Below, one piece after another: positions 6,348-7,297 of a DNA stretch of 7,297 nt. The DNA lies in the NCBI GenBank assembly GCA_029884515.1, contig JAOUHR010000086.1, positions 1-7,297 on the forward strand, in the 5' to 3' direction. The notes under the pieces were generated by a model. That model was not told the origin of the DNA. It did no database searches and saw nothing but the letters and a program-made list of their open reading frames with translations. The stretch comes from Gemmatimonadota bacterium (lineage in GTDB: Bacteria > Gemmatimonadota > Gemmatimonadetes > Gemmatimonadales > Gemmatimonadaceae). Each line of letters begins with the position of its first letter. Position 1 is the first letter of the stretch. The position numbers and the translations under genes are program-made.

Positions 6348-7100
6348 GTGCGCGGCTATCCGATTCCGTCCCGCGAAGTCGAGCGCCTCGAGGCGCTTCG
6401 GGCGTACCAGATCCTCGATTCCGCGCCCGAACAGGCGTACGACGACCTCGTCGAGATCGCGTCGGTGATCTGTGAGACGCCGATGGCGCTCATCACGCTG
6501 ATCGACGATCACCGACAGTGGTTCAAGGCGCGCCGTGGCCTCGCGGTGGAATCGACGCCGCGGGAACATGCATTCTGCGCCCATGCGATCGTCGATACGC
6601 AGTTGCTCGTCGTCCCCGATGCACACGAGGATGCGCGATTCGTGAGCAATCCGTTCGTCGCCGGTGAGCCGAACATCCGCTTCTATGCCGGTGCACCCCT
6701 CGTGACGCCGGATGGTCACAGCCTGGGGACGATCTGCGTCATCGACTCGGTGCCGCGGGAGCCGACCTCCCTGCAGCTCTCGGCATTGCAGGCGCTCAGC
6801 CGGCTGGTGGTCGAGCAACTCGAGTTGCGGCGCGCCGCGGCGCAGCTCGCTTCGGCACTGCAACGCGAACGGACGCTCGTCGGCCTCCTGCCCATCTGCG
6901 CATACTGCAAGAGCATCCGCGACGGGCAAGAGTATTGGAGCAGTGTCGAGCAATACCTCCGCGATCGCGCCCCGGTCGAGTTCACGCACGGCATCTGTCC
7001 GAAGTGCGAAGCGCAGCACTTCCCTAAGCCCGACGCGCCCGACGCGCCCGACGCGCCCGACGCGCCCGACGCGCCCGACGCGCCCAACGCTGCGCCATAG
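6348..7100 (+). CDS. GAF-domain sensor protein with C-terminal CxxC...CxxC module and PDA-repeat tail
   Basis: GTG 6348 gives 250 residues beginning MRGYPIPSREVERLEALRAY, close to the usual start of this GAF subgroup. The frame is open back to GTG 6240 and GTG 6168, but that part lacks protein character and no start has a good ribosome site. The GAF domain spans about residues 11-165. It contains ILDSAPEQAYDDL, ALITLIDDHRQWFKARRGL, PREHAFCAHAI, IRFYAGAPLVTPDG and LGTICVID, all typical of GAF domains fused to signalling enzymes. A short helix QLELRRAAAQLASALQRER joins it to LLPICAYCKSIRDGQEYW and THGICPKC, with Cys184, Cys187, Cys217 and Cys220. This recurring module ends many GAF, PAS and receiver proteins and could bind a metal or a redox group. 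The tail is (PDA)6-PNA-AP. No output domain (kinase, cyclase, HD-GYP) is present, so the protein may act through a partner. There are no membrane segments, so it is probably cytoplasmic. Confidence 0.82.
   Translation: MRGYPIPSREVERLEALRAYQILDSAPEQAYDDLVEIASVICETPMALITLIDDHRQWFKARRGLAVESTPREHAFCAHAIVDTQLLVVPDAHEDARFVSNPFVAGEPNIRFYAGAPLVTPDGHSLGTICVIDSVPREPTSLQLSALQALSRLVVEQLELRRAAAQLASALQRERTLVGLLPICAYCKSIRDGQEYWSSVEQYLRDRAPVEFTHGICPKCEAQHFPKPDAPDAPDAPDAPDAPDAPNAAP
7029..7091 (+). repeat. 9-bp tandem repeat (CCCGACGCG) encoding Pro-Asp-Ala
   Basis: Six perfect copies of CCCGACGCG (7029-7082) are followed by one degenerate copy, CCCAACGCT (7083-7091). The array lies in frame at the 3' end of the GAF-domain gene, and each unit adds one Pro-Asp-Ala. 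The identical units point to recent slippage. Because the unit is three codons long, copy-number change alters tail length without breaking the frame. Confidence 0.93.
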
Positions 7101-7156
7101 CGGGAGCAGGCGTTGATGGTCGGGGGTCGGCACAGGCGGCGAAGTGGGCGCCCGGT

Positions 7157-7205
7157 GGCCGGACCGGACCAGGCGGCCCCTCGGGGGCGTATCATGGGTC
7201 CGGCC
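7157..7205. repeat. Inverted repeat around a possible -10 element downstream of the GAF gene
   Basis: GGCCGGACC (7157-7165) and GGTCCGGCC (7197-7205) are exact reverse complements 31 bases apart. Between them lie a small CCCC-TC-GGGG hairpin and TATCAT (7190-7195), which resembles a -10 box on +. It could end the GAF transcript or control a gene beyond the window. No clear -35 element is seen. The rest of 7101-7297 holds no gene I can establish. Confidence 0.3.
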
Positions 7206-7297
7206 GGCGCACGGCTCGTCGCGCGCATCCCGATGGCGTGGCGATCCACCTGCTGCAGCTTCTTCGCGGACGCCGTGCCCTTCGGGTTCCACGCCCT

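Noticed and set aside
7029..7091. CRISPR-like array
   Set aside because: The units are 9 bp, directly adjacent and in frame, with no spacers; it is a coding tandem repeat.

Overview
The window is very GC-rich DNA with G/C-biased third codon positions. Secreted proteins here carry Ala-rich lipoprotein signals. The style suits Gemmatimonadota or another high-GC environmental lineage, but that is an impression from composition and protein style; no marker in the window fixes the taxon.

Layout, left to right, all genes on +. (1) A tRNA-Ile(GAU) gene has a recognisable promoter and a strong hairpin terminator. (2) An integron-integrase (IntI-type tyrosine recombinase) relic follows. It has several frameshifts, two internal deletions and a Tyr-to-Ser change at the catalytic nucleophile. 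(3) A small exported protein of unknown function is split by a frameshift. (4) A first copy of a roughly 53-bp diverged repeat comes next; its left edge matches the integron attC core consensus RYYYAAC. (5) A tight two-gene unit encodes two exported zinc metallopeptidases. The first is an M49 (dipeptidyl-peptidase III-like) lipoprotein with an HEXXH motif. The second is a clan MA gluzincin (M3/M2-like) starting five bases after the first stop. (6) A roughly 475-bp gene-poor stretch contains the second repeat copy. (7) A small DUF1059-type protein has a frameshifted tail. (8) A perfect 24-bp palindrome follows. (9) The last gene encodes a GAF-domain protein with a C-terminal CxxC...CxxC module and a low-complexity Pro-Asp-Ala tail made by a 9-bp tandem repeat. 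(10) The last 200 bases hold no gene I can establish.

How it fits together: the two peptidases are probably co-transcribed and work outside the cytoplasm on peptides. The relic integrase, broken small ORFs and attC-like half-repeats look like the remains of an integron-like accessory region around an intact peptidase operon. I could not find a complete attC site, so the integron reading of everything except the integrase relic is inference. Single-base indels from sequencing could explain some frameshifts. They cannot explain the integrase deletions or its active-site substitution.
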